Positions 38,079-46,872 of a stretch of DNA of 64,000 nucleotides are shown here, in pieces. Every line of letters begins with the position of its first letter. Position 1 is the stretch's first letter. The stretch comes from Oleispira sp963933055 (lineage in GTDB: Bacteria; Pseudomonadota; Gammaproteobacteria; Pseudomonadales; Oceanobacteraceae), in assembly GCA_963933055.1 (NCBI GenBank), contig CAWVSY010000015.1:3260-67259 (forward strand). The letters run 5' to 3'. The notes below the pieces were generated by a model. The model was not told where the DNA came from and did no database searches. It saw only the letters and a list, made by a program, of their open reading frames with translations. The position numbers were made by a program, and so were the translations under genes.

Positions 38079-39695
38079 TTAAAGGGCTTTATTATCAGTG
38101 GCCGTAATTACTTTATTGCGGCCTTTTTCTTTTGCTTTGTACAGCGCAATATCGGCTCGTTCTAAAATACTGTGGCTGCTATCTTCGTCGCCAAGCAATG
38201 CCAAGCCGCCACTATAAGTGAAAGGGATTGGCAAATCAGATTCGTTATCTTTAATGTATTTTTTTAACCGTTTGCAGGCGAGTTGCGCGGTATCGGATTC
38301 GGTACTTGGAAAAATCACTAAAAACTCTTCTCCGCCGTATCGACCTATAATATCGCTTTCGCGAAATACCTTTTGCATGCTGCGGGCAAAAAATTTAATT
38401 ACCCAATCACCAATCGCATGCCCTTCACAATCGTTAATCTTTTTAAAGTGATCAAGGTCTAACATTGCTACCGTCAGTTGAGTTCCCGCGCGTCGGCTAC
38501 GTGATATCTCCTCATCTAAACGCCGGATGCTCTCGCGTCGATTGAGTAAGCCGGAAAGGTGATCTTTGGTCACAAGATCATTAAGCGCGCGACCACGTTT
38601 AATCCGTGACTGAACGGTTAATAGTAAATCATCAGATGATACAGGTTTGGTTAAAAACGCATCGGCCCCGGTTGACATTGCACGTAACTGTAAATCCGTA
38701 CTGGCCTCGGCCGATAGGAAAATGATGGGCACACTTAACAAGTTATCCATTTGACGAATAATGCCCGCAAGATCTTGGCCGTTACAATACGGCATATAGA
38801 GATCTAATAAAATAAGGTCTGGAACGAAGTCAGTGAGTGCGGGCATTAATTCTTGCTGAGGGTCATTAACCGTCATTACCTGAAAGCCTGCATCTTCTAA
38901 AATACTGGCATAATAATCTGATAGTGATTTTTGATCATCGATGATTAATACACGAAACTTTTCTACCAATTGACGTTCAGTCAGTGTATCAATTGCTTGC
39001 AATAGCAATGTGTAGTCGATCGGTCTGACGATGAAAGATTGCCCTCCCGCTTGAACCGCTTTTAAGCGTGCATCAATACTGTTGTCCTTAGAGATAAAAA
39101 TGAGCGATAAAGCCGAGCGTACCTCTTCAATATTTTCTAATAATGCGAGTTCTTTATGATCTAAATTATCCAGGTTAGCAATGATGCAGCAGGTATTTGC
39201 TTTTAAGCTAGGGACAAGTTCAGCAATGCTGCTAATCACACTAATTTCAAAGTTGGTGCTGGTGAGCTTTTGTGCAATATTTTGTGCTAAGCGAGTATCT
39301 TCTTCGATCAGTAATATATGCATTAATGCATTATCAAATACTTTGGGTTTGAATAACACTTCGCGAATCTGTGTATTCTGCCCTCCATTAGGCTGCATCA
39401 TCATACTGATCAGTTGCTTGGTGATGCCTGCAATATTGTTATTGGCTTCAGCACTGGGTAGTTCATGCGATTTAAAAAACTGAGACATAGCGGTCTGAAG
39501 AGATTTTGCCACAGCACCAATAGCAACTTGGCCAAACATATCAGCACTACCACTGATGTTTAGAACCTTGGTAAATAGTAGGTCAAAGGTCTCGCGGCTG
39601 GGGGCGCTTTTCCAATGCTCCGCTGCCTTTTCCAGCTCTGATAATAAGTCAGGAATTTGCTGTAGATATTGCTTCTGTAATTCTTGGTTCTGCAC
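38079..39695 (-). CDS. Degenerate-Hpt / Rec / Rec / GGDEF response regulator
   Basis: The 538-residue signalling protein makes cyclic di-GMP. Residues 1-110 look like an Hpt domain, but the phospho-histidine and the lysine of HxxKG are replaced (LNISGSADMFG). A first receiver (about 128-240) has lost its acceptor aspartate (CCIIANLDNLD). A second receiver (about 247-365) is intact: IIDDQ, LILLDLYMP, FLSAE and FLTKP. The C-terminal GGDEF domain has GRYGGEEFLVIFP and an inhibitory RESD site five residues before it. The start is a GTG at 39693-39695 after CGGAG. It is divergent from a Fur-box gene, and no kinase gene is adjacent. Confidence 0.93.
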   Translation of the reverse strand: MQNQELQKQYLQQIPDLLSELEKAAEHWKSAPSRETFDLLFTKVLNISGSADMFGQVAIGAVAKSLQTAMSQFFKSHELPSAEANNNIAGITKQLISMMMQPNGGQNTQIREVLFKPKVFDNALMHILLIEEDTRLAQNIAQKLTSTNFEISVISSIAELVPSLKANTCCIIANLDNLDHKELALLENIEEVRSALSLIFISKDNSIDARLKAVQAGGQSFIVRPIDYTLLLQAIDTLTERQLVEKFRVLIIDDQKSLSDYYASILEDAGFQVMTVNDPQQELMPALTDFVPDLILLDLYMPYCNGQDLAGIIRQMDNLLSVPIIFLSAEASTDLQLRAMSTGADAFLTKPVSSDDLLLTVQSRIKRGRALNDLVTKDHLSGLLNRRESIRRLDEEISRSRRAGTQLTVAMLDLDHFKKINDCEGHAIGDWVIKFFARSMQKVFRESDIIGRYGGEEFLVIFPSTESDTAQLACKRLKKYIKDNESDLPIPFTYSGGLALLGDEDSSHSILERADIALYKAKEKGRNKVITATDNKAL

Positions 39696-39875
39696 TCGTA
39701 CACTCCGTATGAGCCGTTATAAATATTGCAGATGTCGTTCATGATCATCCTATTCATTGTGACCATGATGAAAGTTTAGACCAATGCTATTGATGTGGCT
39801 GATTTTATTAAATTTTTATCGATGTGGCTGATTTCCCTCAAAGTCGGTTGCAAAATCTTCAACTTAATGCTTGAA

Positions 39876-39890
39876 TGATAATTATTCTCA
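39876..39890. promoter_or_regulatory. Fur box
   Basis: TGATAATTATTCTCA matches the 7-1-7 Fur consensus TGATAAT-N-ATTATCA at 13 of 14 positions. It lies 20 bases upstream of the TPR-like gene and 181 bases from the divergent GGDEF gene. The divergent gene's longer distance makes the TPR gene the more likely target. Confidence 0.82.
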
Positions 39891-39909
39891 TTTAAAAGGG
39901 GTTATTATT

Positions 39910-40380
39910 ATGCTTAAATTTTTCATGGGTAAAAAAGTAAAATCTGAAAAATACTTACAGGGTGTATTAGCTGATTGGGAATTGGCCACGTGTTCGGGCA
40001 GTGAATTCTTTAATCAAGGGGACTATAAAAATGCAATATTGCAATTTGAGAAAGCATTAGATCTTGCCACGACGGGCTTAGCTATTAATAAATATCGATC
40101 AACCTTTATGAAATATTATACGCTGGCGAGTATGAATCTTGCGCATGCTCTTAATACCTATCAGAAGCAGCCACAGTGGGAGCGTGTTTTATCGGATGCG
40201 CATTTTAATATGTTATCAATGATGGTTGATGCATCGGAACCGCTAAACTTTCGTCAAGAGGCAAAAATACAAGCAGAGGTATTATTGAAAAGCTTAATGG
40301 GATATTTAGCTCATGTGGGGCGTCAGCAGGTCGGTGATAGTTTGGAGGAGGAGTTTGCTCGACTAAAAATCAGTCATTAG
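39910..40380 (+). CDS. Small TPR-like protein, probably iron-regulated
   Basis: I do not recognise a named family. The 156-residue soluble protein has no signal peptide. Its centre is a TPR-like pair of helices (SEFFNQGDYKNAILQFEKALDLA) followed by more helices with conserved-looking aromatic positions (TFMKYYTLASMNLAHALNTY). The ATG at 39910 sits eight bases after AAAAGGGG, a strong ribosome site. The in-frame start at 39871 would overlap the Fur box and is unlikely. A near-consensus Fur box upstream suggests it is expressed under iron limitation. It is monocistronic, with ruvC beginning 98 bases later. Confidence 0.75.
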   Translation: MLKFFMGKKVKSEKYLQGVLADWELATCSGSEFFNQGDYKNAILQFEKALDLATTGLAINKYRSTFMKYYTLASMNLAHALNTYQKQPQWERVLSDAHFNMLSMMVDASEPLNFRQEAKIQAEVLLKSLMGYLAHVGRQQVGDSLEEEFARLKISH

Positions 40381-40478
40381 TGATTGCTCTATTAATACCT
40401 ATGTTTATGCGTAAGCGTTATGTGAAAGGCCAATGACGGTTTAGAATAGGCCAATCTACTTACGTTAAGACATACTAT

Positions 40479-40997
40479 ATGGCGATTATTTTAGGCATAG
40501 ACCCGGGTTCACGCATTACTGGTTATGGTGTAATCAATGCTGTTGGTCAAAAAATAGAATACATTGCGAGTGGTTGTATTCGTATTACCGAAAAAGAGTT
40601 GCCACTACGTTTGGGGCAGGTGTTCGCAGGTATTAACGAAATTATTGAAACGTATTGCCCACAGCAGTTCGCCATCGAACAGGTCTTCATGGGAAAAAAT
40701 GCAGACTCTGCTTTAAAACTAGGCCAAGCGAGAGGCGTCGCAATCGTTGCTGCCGTTCAGCATAATCTTCCGGTTTCTGAATACGCTGCCCGTTCTGTGA
40801 AGCAAGCGGTCGCTGGCAAAGGCAGTGCTGAAAAAGAACAAGTCCAACACATGGTTCAGCTATTGTTGAAACTGCCAGGAAAGCCTCAAGAAGATGCCGC
40901 CGATGCCTTGGCAATTGCCATTACTCATGCACATACCTCAGCCAGTTTATTAGCCAATGTGGGGGCTCGAAAATTCAGTCGTGGTCGCATGCGTTAG
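40479..40997 (+). CDS. ruvC: Holliday-junction resolvase RuvC
   Basis: RuvC cuts Holliday junctions as a dimer in recombinational repair. The 172-residue protein keeps all four acidic catalytic positions: the Asp in ILGIDPGSRITGYG, the Glu in FAIEQVFMGKN and the two Asp in PQEDAADALAIA. The length is normal (E. coli has 173). It leads the cluster ruvC-ruvA-ruvB, with 49 and 67 bases between genes, so they are likely co-transcribed. yebC, often upstream of ruvC in this group, is absent here. Confidence 0.98.
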   Translation: MAIILGIDPGSRITGYGVINAVGQKIEYIASGCIRITEKELPLRLGQVFAGINEIIETYCPQQFAIEQVFMGKNADSALKLGQARGVAIVAAVQHNLPVSEYAARSVKQAVAGKGSAEKEQVQHMVQLLLKLPGKPQEDAADALAIAITHAHTSASLLANVGARKFSRGRMR

Positions 40998-41046
40998 CGA
41001 TAGCTGTTAGTCTAACGTCTTTCATATTAGTACGAGAAATTAGCGC

Positions 41047-41649
41047 ATGATCGGACGTTTAAGCGGTGTTTTGCTTGAGAAACAAGCCCCAGATTTACTC
41101 ATTGATGTCAATGGTGTGGGCTATGAGGTTCAAGCACCTTTATCGAGCTTTTTAGACATTGGTCAGGTTGGCAGTAATATCACGTTATTGACTCACTTTG
41201 TTGTCAGAGAAGATGCTCAATTATTGTACGGTTTTAGCGACAAGATGCAGCGTACGATGTTTCGTACCTTGATCAAAGTCAGTGGTGTTGGTCCTAAGTT
41301 AGCACTGGGTATTCTTTCGAGTATGGATGCTGATACATTTGCTCGCTGCATCCAAAATCACGAAGTCACTGCGTTAACAAAACTGCCTGGGGTGGGTAAG
41401 AAAACCGCTGAGCGTCTCATTGTTGAAATGCAAGATAGGTTGAAAGAATGGCAGACTCAGGCACCATTATGGGCGGCGGTTGAACAAACTGAAACGGATA
41501 GCCGTAATTACTTATTGGCTGACGCTGAATCTGCGTTAATTTCATTAGGCTACAAACCACAAGAAGCCGCGAAAATGCTCAGTAAAATGCCGGCAGAAAT
41601 AAACAGTTCAGAAGAAATGATTCGTCGTGCTTTAAAAGGCATGATGTAA
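41047..41649 (+). CDS. ruvA: Holliday-junction branch-migration subunit RuvA
   Basis: RuvA binds the four-way junction as a tetramer and loads the RuvB motor. The 200-residue protein shows the OB domain (MIGRLSGVLLEK...LLIDVNGVGYEV) and two helix-hairpin-helix motifs (VSGVGPKLALGILS and LPGVGKKTAERLIVEM). It ends with the flexible linker and a C-terminal three-helix domain that touches RuvB (about 150-200). The start ATG lies seven or eight bases after a GAGAAA site. Confidence 0.98.
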   Translation: MIGRLSGVLLEKQAPDLLIDVNGVGYEVQAPLSSFLDIGQVGSNITLLTHFVVREDAQLLYGFSDKMQRTMFRTLIKVSGVGPKLALGILSSMDADTFARCIQNHEVTALTKLPGVGKKTAERLIVEMQDRLKEWQTQAPLWAAVEQTETDSRNYLLADAESALISLGYKPQEAAKMLSKMPAEINSSEEMIRRALKGMM

Positions 41650-41716
41650 CCCTATATTTAAAAACATTATTTAATAATAAATCGACATAGCAAACAAAAG
41701 AGTAAACGGAAATTGT

Positions 41717-42748
41717 ATGATCGAAAGTGATCGTTTTGTAAGCGCCACCCCGATGGGGCATGATTTATCACCAAAGCGCGAAGATAAACAAGACCGAGCG
41801 ATTCGTCCTGATACACTCGCAGATTACGAAGGTCAGCCAGCGGTCAGGGAACAGATGGAGATTTTCATCGGTGCCGCTCGTGCTCGTGAAGAAGCTTTAG
41901 ATCATACCTTGGTCTTTGGCCCTCCTGGTTTGGGGAAAACCACGTTAGCGAATATTATCGCTCATGAAATGAACTCCGATATTAAAAGTACATCCGGACC
42001 GGTATTAGAAAAAGCGGGTGATTTGGCCGCGATGCTGACCAATCTGGAAGAGGGTGATGTATTATTTATTGATGAAATTCATCGCTTAAGTCCGGCGGTA
42101 GAAGAGGTGCTTTATCCGGCGATGGAAGATTATCAGCTGGATATCATGGTGGGCGAAGGCCCCGCCGCACGTTCCATAAAACTCGACCTACCTGCTTTTA
42201 CATTGGTAGGGGCGACAACAAGAGCAGGGCTATTAACCTCGCCATTACGTGATCGATTCGGCATCGTTCAACGCTTAGAGTTTTATAATGTGGCCGATTT
42301 ATCTCACATCGTTTCTCGCTCTGCTCGTTTAATGGGGCTTGAGTCTGATTTGGAAGGCGCAGCAGAGATTGCTCTTCGCTCTCGAGGTACGCCACGAATT
42401 GCTAACCGCTTATTGCGACGCGTGCGAGATTATGCGCAAGTGAAAGGCGATGGCAAAATTACCAAAGCCAGTGCCGACGCCGCCTTAAATATGTTGAATG
42501 TTGATAGCCAAGGTTTTGACCATATGGATAGACGTTTACTGTTGGCCTTATTAGAAAAGTTTGATGGTGGTCCTGTTGGTGTTGACAGTTTAGCGGCGGC
42601 GATTAGTGAGGAACGAGATACCATTGAAGATGTCTTAGAACCGTATTTGATTCAGCAAGGGTTTATGATGCGAACATCCAGAGGGCGCATCGCTACTAAG
42701 TCGGCTTATCGCCACTTTGGTTTGCCAGAACCGACAACGGATCAGTAA
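41717..42748 (+). CDS. ruvB: Holliday-junction ATPase motor RuvB
   Basis: RuvB is the AAA+ ring motor that drives branch migration with RuvA. The 343-residue protein has Walker A GPPGLGKTTLANI, Walker B DVLFIDEIHRLS, sensor 1 VGATTRAG, the arginine finger in PLRDRFG, and the C-terminal winged helix (about 265-335; QGFMMRTSRGRIATKSAY). The start ATG at 41717 follows a weak GGAA. After it comes a 137-base gap before tolQ. The acyl-CoA thioesterase gene ybgC, which often precedes tolQ, is missing from that gap. Confidence 0.98.
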   Translation: MIESDRFVSATPMGHDLSPKREDKQDRAIRPDTLADYEGQPAVREQMEIFIGAARAREEALDHTLVFGPPGLGKTTLANIIAHEMNSDIKSTSGPVLEKAGDLAAMLTNLEEGDVLFIDEIHRLSPAVEEVLYPAMEDYQLDIMVGEGPAARSIKLDLPAFTLVGATTRAGLLTSPLRDRFGIVQRLEFYNVADLSHIVSRSARLMGLESDLEGAAEIALRSRGTPRIANRLLRRVRDYAQVKGDGKITKASADAALNMLNVDSQGFDHMDRRLLLALLEKFDGGPVGVDSLAAAISEERDTIEDVLEPYLIQQGFMMRTSRGRIATKSAYRHFGLPEPTTDQ

Positions 42749-42777
42749 AAAAATCAGTAAGTATCATTATTTAGAAT

Positions 42778-42811
42778 ACCCGCGTATGAATTGAATTTTA
42801 AAATCGCGGGT
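42778..42811 (+). terminator. Possible weak terminator after ruvB
   Basis: The 7-bp GC-rich stem ACCCGCG pairs with CGCGGGT across a 20-base loop, 30 bases after the ruvB stop. The sequence after it is A-rich rather than T-rich, so it may be only partial, or part of the tolQ leader. Confidence 0.3.
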
Positions 42812-42885
42812 GTATAAAAATAGAAAATTTAACAACTTTTTAGAGTTTTGAAACTCACATAGAAATAAAGGTTTAGGGGAATATT

Positions 42886-43599
42886 GTGGAACAAGCATCT
42901 ATTGAACAATCCATGTCGATTATTTCGTTAATTGCCAACGCCAGTTTTGTTGTACAGCTGGTAATGTTGCTGTTAGTACTTGCATCCATTGCTTCTTGGG
43001 TTGTTATAGTACAGCGCTGGCGTTTATTAGCGGCAACGCGAGATCAGCTCAATGAATTTGAAGAGCGTTTCTGGTCGGGCATCGATTTCAATCAGCTCTA
43101 TAAAGAGTGCCAGCAAAACCCAGAGCCAAGAGGGGTAGAAAATGTTTTTACCAGTGGTTTAAAAGAATTTGGAAAAATTCGTCAGCAAGCTCCCGACGAA
43201 CCAGAAACCATCATGGAAGGTACGCACAGAGCAATGCGCATCGCGATTAGCCGTGAAACAGAAATATTAGAAAATCATCTTTCGTTTTTGGCGACCGTGG
43301 GTTCAACCAGTCCTTATATCGGTTTGTTTGGTACGGTTTGGGGGATTATGCACTCATTTCAAGGCTTAGCCGTTATGAAGTCCGCTACGATTGCATCTGT
43401 TGCCCCAGGTATTTCAGAGGCTTTGATTGCAACAGCCATGGGGCTACTCGCAGCCATTCCTGCGGTGATTTTTTATAACCGTTTTGCGACTAGGGTGGAT
43501 CAGTTAGTCACCGGTATGCAAACGTTTGGTGAAGAATTTTCTTCGATTTTATATCGTCAAACTCACCGTATGAAAAAACAAAATAAAGGTAGCGAATAA
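42886..43599 (+). CDS. tolQ: Tol-Pal system inner-membrane protein TolQ
   Basis: TolQ is the five-subunit membrane core that, with TolR, turns proton flow into force on TolA. The 237-residue protein has an N-terminal membrane helix (about 17-38), a cytoplasmic loop and two further helices (about 140-200). The ExbB/TolQ signature is FLATVGSTSPYIGLFGTVWGI. The start is a GTG at 42886 after AGGGGA. It overlaps tolR by a base, so the system is translationally coupled from here through tolB. Confidence 0.97.
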   Translation: MEQASIEQSMSIISLIANASFVVQLVMLLLVLASIASWVVIVQRWRLLAATRDQLNEFEERFWSGIDFNQLYKECQQNPEPRGVENVFTSGLKEFGKIRQQAPDEPETIMEGTHRAMRIAISRETEILENHLSFLATVGSTSPYIGLFGTVWGIMHSFQGLAVMKSATIASVAPGISEALIATAMGLLAAIPAVIFYNRFATRVDQLVTGMQTFGEEFSSILYRQTHRMKKQNKGSE

Positions 43600-44060
43600 T
43601 GCCAGGAGCATCACCTCTCGCTTCTCCAGGAGGCGCTAAACGTAAGCCAATGGCTGAAATTAATGTCGTACCTTATATCGATGTAATGTTGGTATTGCTG
43701 ATTATTTTTATGGTGACTGCACCAATGCTTAATCAGGGGGTTGATGTTGATTTGCCTAATGTTGATGCTAGTCCTGTAACGGTTGAAGACGATGAAAATC
43801 AATTGATCGTTTCGGTGGCGGCGAGTGGATTGTATTATTTAGAGCGTGGCAGCGATGACCCTAAAGCCATGGCGCTGGTGGATATAAAGCAATATGTTGC
43901 GACCTTATTAAAAAGTCAGCCTAAAACCGATGTATTGGTGCGTGGCGATGAAAGTGTTCCTTATGGTGTTGTCGTTGCCCTAATGGGGGCATTACAAAAT
44001 GCAGGCGCGGCATCCGTTGGTTTAATTACGGAAGCGCCCGATCCTAAGGCGAGCTTATAA
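43599..44060 (+). CDS. tolR: Tol-Pal system protein TolR
   Basis: TolR is the proton-channel partner of TolQ. The 153-residue protein has one membrane helix with the key proton-binding Asp in INVVPYIDVMLVLLIIFMV. A periplasmic domain follows (residues about 45-150). The ATG overlaps the tolQ stop (TAATG). It is a little longer than E. coli TolR (142) because of a short N-terminal extension rich in proline, serine and glycine (PGASPLASPGGAKR). Confidence 0.97.
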   Translation: MPGASPLASPGGAKRKPMAEINVVPYIDVMLVLLIIFMVTAPMLNQGVDVDLPNVDASPVTVEDDENQLIVSVAASGLYYLERGSDDPKAMALVDIKQYVATLLKSQPKTDVLVRGDESVPYGVVVALMGALQNAGAASVGLITEAPDPKASL

Positions 44061-44062
44061 GC

Positions 44063-44968
44063 ATGAAGGATAAGCAGAATCAGGTAATGGATAATTTATT
44101 GCCTGAAAAGAACACTTTTCTGAAAACATTACTCGATCCTCAAGGGTATGGTTTAGCCGTTATTATTGCGCTGGTTTTACATGCTGTTGTTATTGCTTTG
44201 TTTGCAATAAAGTGGCCTGAAGAAAAGCGTCAAGTTGCTGAGCCTACGCCAAAGAATATTCAAGCAAAAGTGATTCAAGTTGAAAATAAAGCGGTTAAAA
44301 AGCGTAAAGAAACAGCGCAAAAACGTTTAGCGAAACAGCAGCGTGATGCCAAGCGCCGCCAAGAAGCTCAACGTAAAAAGAAAATCGCAGCCGCTAAGGC
44401 AAAAAAAGATAAGGCGGCGCGTGATAAAGCGAACAAGGCCAAACTTGCCAAAGAGAAAGCAAAGCAAGAAAAAGCTCGCCAAGATAAGACGAAAAAAGAT
44501 AAATTGGCGGCTAAGAATGCGGAGGAATTAGAGCGTCAAAAGCAGCAAGAGCGTGAGGATGCTTTGTTTGAAAAACAGCAAGAGCAGGAACTATTAAATG
44601 CCCTTGCGGTCGAAGAGCAGCAGCGCTCGATGGAAAAAGCATTAGCGGAAGAGCAGCGAGCTCAGAAAAATGCGGTAATAACGAACAGTATTGTTTCGCA
44701 AATACAGGCCAAGATTTATGAGGCGTGGCGTTACCCACCGAGCGCGCGGCCAGAGATGGAAGTGATTGTTAGGATTGCTCTTGTACCTACGGGGGAAGTA
44801 ATTCAAGTTGTTCTAGAGAAAAGTAGTGGTAACCAGGCGTTAGATCGCTCTGTGCTAGCGGCGGTAAAGCGTGCCGAGCCATTGCCTGTACCTAGTGATA
44901 ATCGATTGTTTGAACAACAGTTTAGAAATTTTGTCATGTCATTTAAACCAGAGGATGCAGTGTGGTAA
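44063..44968 (+). CDS. tolA: Tol-Pal system energy-transfer protein TolA
   Basis: TolA bridges TolQR in the inner membrane to TolB and Pal. The 301-residue protein has one membrane helix (about 28-50; GLAVIIALVLHAVVIALFAI). The helical rod from about 80 to 200 is very rich in K, A, R and E. A C-terminal globular domain follows (YEAWRYPPSARPEMEVIVRI... SSGNQALDRSVLAAV). The rod is shorter than in E. coli (421 residues). The ATG at 44063 has a weak ribosome site, and the ATG at 44087, which has AAGGATAAG upstream, is an alternative start. Confidence 0.95.
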   Translation: MKDKQNQVMDNLLPEKNTFLKTLLDPQGYGLAVIIALVLHAVVIALFAIKWPEEKRQVAEPTPKNIQAKVIQVENKAVKKRKETAQKRLAKQQRDAKRRQEAQRKKKIAAAKAKKDKAARDKANKAKLAKEKAKQEKARQDKTKKDKLAAKNAEELERQKQQEREDALFEKQQEQELLNALAVEEQQRSMEKALAEEQRAQKNAVITNSIVSQIQAKIYEAWRYPPSARPEMEVIVRIALVPTGEVIQVVLEKSSGNQALDRSVLAAVKRAEPLPVPSDNRLFEQQFRNFVMSFKPEDAVW

Positions 44969-46251
44969 TGAAGTTTATCGTTAAGTTTATATTTTTGTCT
45001 GTGTTAGCAATGCAAGCACGTGCTGAGCTAGTTATTGAAATCACACAAGGCAAGCAGTCGGCCATTCCGTTGGCGGTCGTTCCTTTTGAATGGAAAGGTC
45101 TGAAGGCATTGCCTGAAAATGTTGCGCAAATCGTTGCTAGTGATTTAGGTCGCAGCGGCTACTTTAATAGCTTGCCTACTTCGCAAATGTTGAGTTTGCC
45201 AAATGCCGAAGAAGAGATTTTTTATCGTGATTGGCAGTTGCTTAAGCAAGATTATTTAGTCATTGGTAGTATTAAAGAGGATGGCAGTAACGGTTATGTT
45301 ATCAACTTTAAGCTTGTTGATGTGAATACTAAAACAGTATTAATGAATCAAAAATTAACGGGAGGCGCCTCGGCACTGCGAGATATTGCTCACTTTATGA
45401 GTGACCGTATTTTTGCCGCTTTAACAGGCATCCCAGGTGCTTTCTCTACCAAGCTGGTTTATGTTACGACCAATCGTGAGCGCACTCGCTTTAATTTAAG
45501 TTATGCTGATGCTGATGGTGCGCGCGAGCAGAATATATTCTCTTCCAAGCAGCCAATAATTTCACCATCATGGTCTTCTGATGGCAAGAAAATCGCTTAT
45601 ACCAGTTTTGAAAAAGGGCGTAGTGAAATATACATCCAAGAGATTGCTACCGGTAAACGCGAGAAAATCGCTTCTTTTAAGGGTTCTAATAGTGCCCCAG
45701 CATTTTCCCCTGATGACAAAAGAATGGCGATGGTGCTATCGAACAACGGAAATCCAGATATTTACGTGATGGATCTCGCAACCCGTAAACTTCAACGTAT
45801 CACAAAGCATTATGGTATTGACACTGAGCCACAATGGATGCCTGATGGTAAGAGTCTTATTTTTACTTCCAGTAGAGTAGGTAAACCTCAAATTTACCAA
45901 GTCTCTTTAAGTAATTTAAAACCTAAGCGCATTACCTTTGAAGGTAATTATAATGCGCGTGCCAGGGTGACACCTGATGGCCGAAAAATGGTCATGGTGC
46001 ATAGAAATGATGACAATTTCCACATAGCGGTGCAAAATCTTAAAACGGGCGTTTTACAAGTTTTAACAACAGAAACGCAGTTGGATGAATCTCCTAGTGT
46101 TGCACCGAATGGAAGTATGGTAGTTTATGCAGCAAGTGAGGGAGATCGTAGTATCTTGGCCGCGGTATCGTTAGATGGGGAGGTGAAGTTTCGCTTACCC
46201 TCTAAATACGGTGACGTTCGAGAGCCTGCTTGGTCGCCGCTACTAAAATAG
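44968..46251 (+). CDS. tolB: Tol-Pal system periplasmic beta-propeller TolB
   Basis: TolB is the periplasmic propeller that exchanges between Pal and TolA. The 427-residue protein has a signal peptide (FIFLSVLAMQARA). An N-terminal domain (about 20-160) is followed by a six-bladed propeller with WSSDGKKIAYTSF, FSPDDKRMAMVLS and MPDGKSLIFTSS blade motifs. I place the start at the ATG at 44968, which overlaps the tolA stop (TAATG). The GTG at 44962 is a less likely alternative. It lies 60 bases before pal. Confidence 0.97.
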   Translation: MKFIVKFIFLSVLAMQARAELVIEITQGKQSAIPLAVVPFEWKGLKALPENVAQIVASDLGRSGYFNSLPTSQMLSLPNAEEEIFYRDWQLLKQDYLVIGSIKEDGSNGYVINFKLVDVNTKTVLMNQKLTGGASALRDIAHFMSDRIFAALTGIPGAFSTKLVYVTTNRERTRFNLSYADADGAREQNIFSSKQPIISPSWSSDGKKIAYTSFEKGRSEIYIQEIATGKREKIASFKGSNSAPAFSPDDKRMAMVLSNNGNPDIYVMDLATRKLQRITKHYGIDTEPQWMPDGKSLIFTSSRVGKPQIYQVSLSNLKPKRITFEGNYNARARVTPDGRKMVMVHRNDDNFHIAVQNLKTGVLQVLTTETQLDESPSVAPNGSMVVYAASEGDRSILAAVSLDGEVKFRLPSKYGDVREPAWSPLLK

Positions 46252-46311
46252 CCGTCTATTCGTTATAGTAGTGTATTAATTTAAAATTTAAAAAATCAAA
46301 AGGAAAAAATT

Positions 46312-46866
46312 ATGCAAAAGCGTGCATTAGTTAAAACATTAGGTCTTACCCTTGGTGCAGTATTAATGACTGCATGTGCTAGCAATGGCGATTTGGAAGA
46401 AGGTTCTGAAAACCAGCCGCTTGAAGCCGCTCAAGAAACTCAAGAAACCGTAGAAACTCAAGCGGTTGAAGCTGAAAAGATTGCTATGGAGCAAGCTGAT
46501 GCAGCAGAAAAAGCCGCTCAAGCAGCTTTGATGGAAGCGACAGTATTTTACTTCGATTTCGATAACACAACGATTAAAGCCGATAGCAAAAACGCTTTGA
46601 TTGCACATTCTCAATACCTAGCGGCTAATTCTTCAGCTCGCGTAGTATTGGAAGGTCACGCTGATGAACGCGGTACTGTTGAATACAACCTAGCTTTGGG
46701 CGAGCGTCGTGCTTTGTCTGTAAGTCGTTTCTTACAAGCTAACGGTACTTCAGCTTCTCAAATCGAAACAGTAAGCTTCGGTGAAGAGCGTCCAGCTTTG
46801 ATGGGTCATAGCGATGCCTCTTGGTCTAAGAATCGTCGTGTTGAGATCAAATACCAGAGCAAGTAA
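46312..46866 (+). CDS. pal: Peptidoglycan-associated lipoprotein Pal
   Basis: Pal tethers the outer membrane to peptidoglycan and binds TolB. The 184-residue lipoprotein has a lipobox (LMTAC) giving a diacyl-glyceryl cysteine near residue 22. A linker rich in E, A and Q covers about 28-75. The OmpA-like domain (VFYFDFDNTTIKADSK, then LEGHADERGTVEYNLALGE and NRRVEIKY) follows. The ATG at 46312 follows AAAGGAA. The C-terminal domain holds the family's peptidoglycan-binding Asp and Arg (GHADERGT and the later ERRALSV). Confidence 0.97.
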   Translation: MQKRALVKTLGLTLGAVLMTACASNGDLEEGSENQPLEAAQETQETVETQAVEAEKIAMEQADAAEKAAQAALMEATVFYFDFDNTTIKADSKNALIAHSQYLAANSSARVVLEGHADERGTVEYNLALGERRALSVSRFLQANGTSASQIETVSFGEERPALMGHSDASWSKNRRVEIKYQSK

Positions 46867-46872
46867 TTGCAA

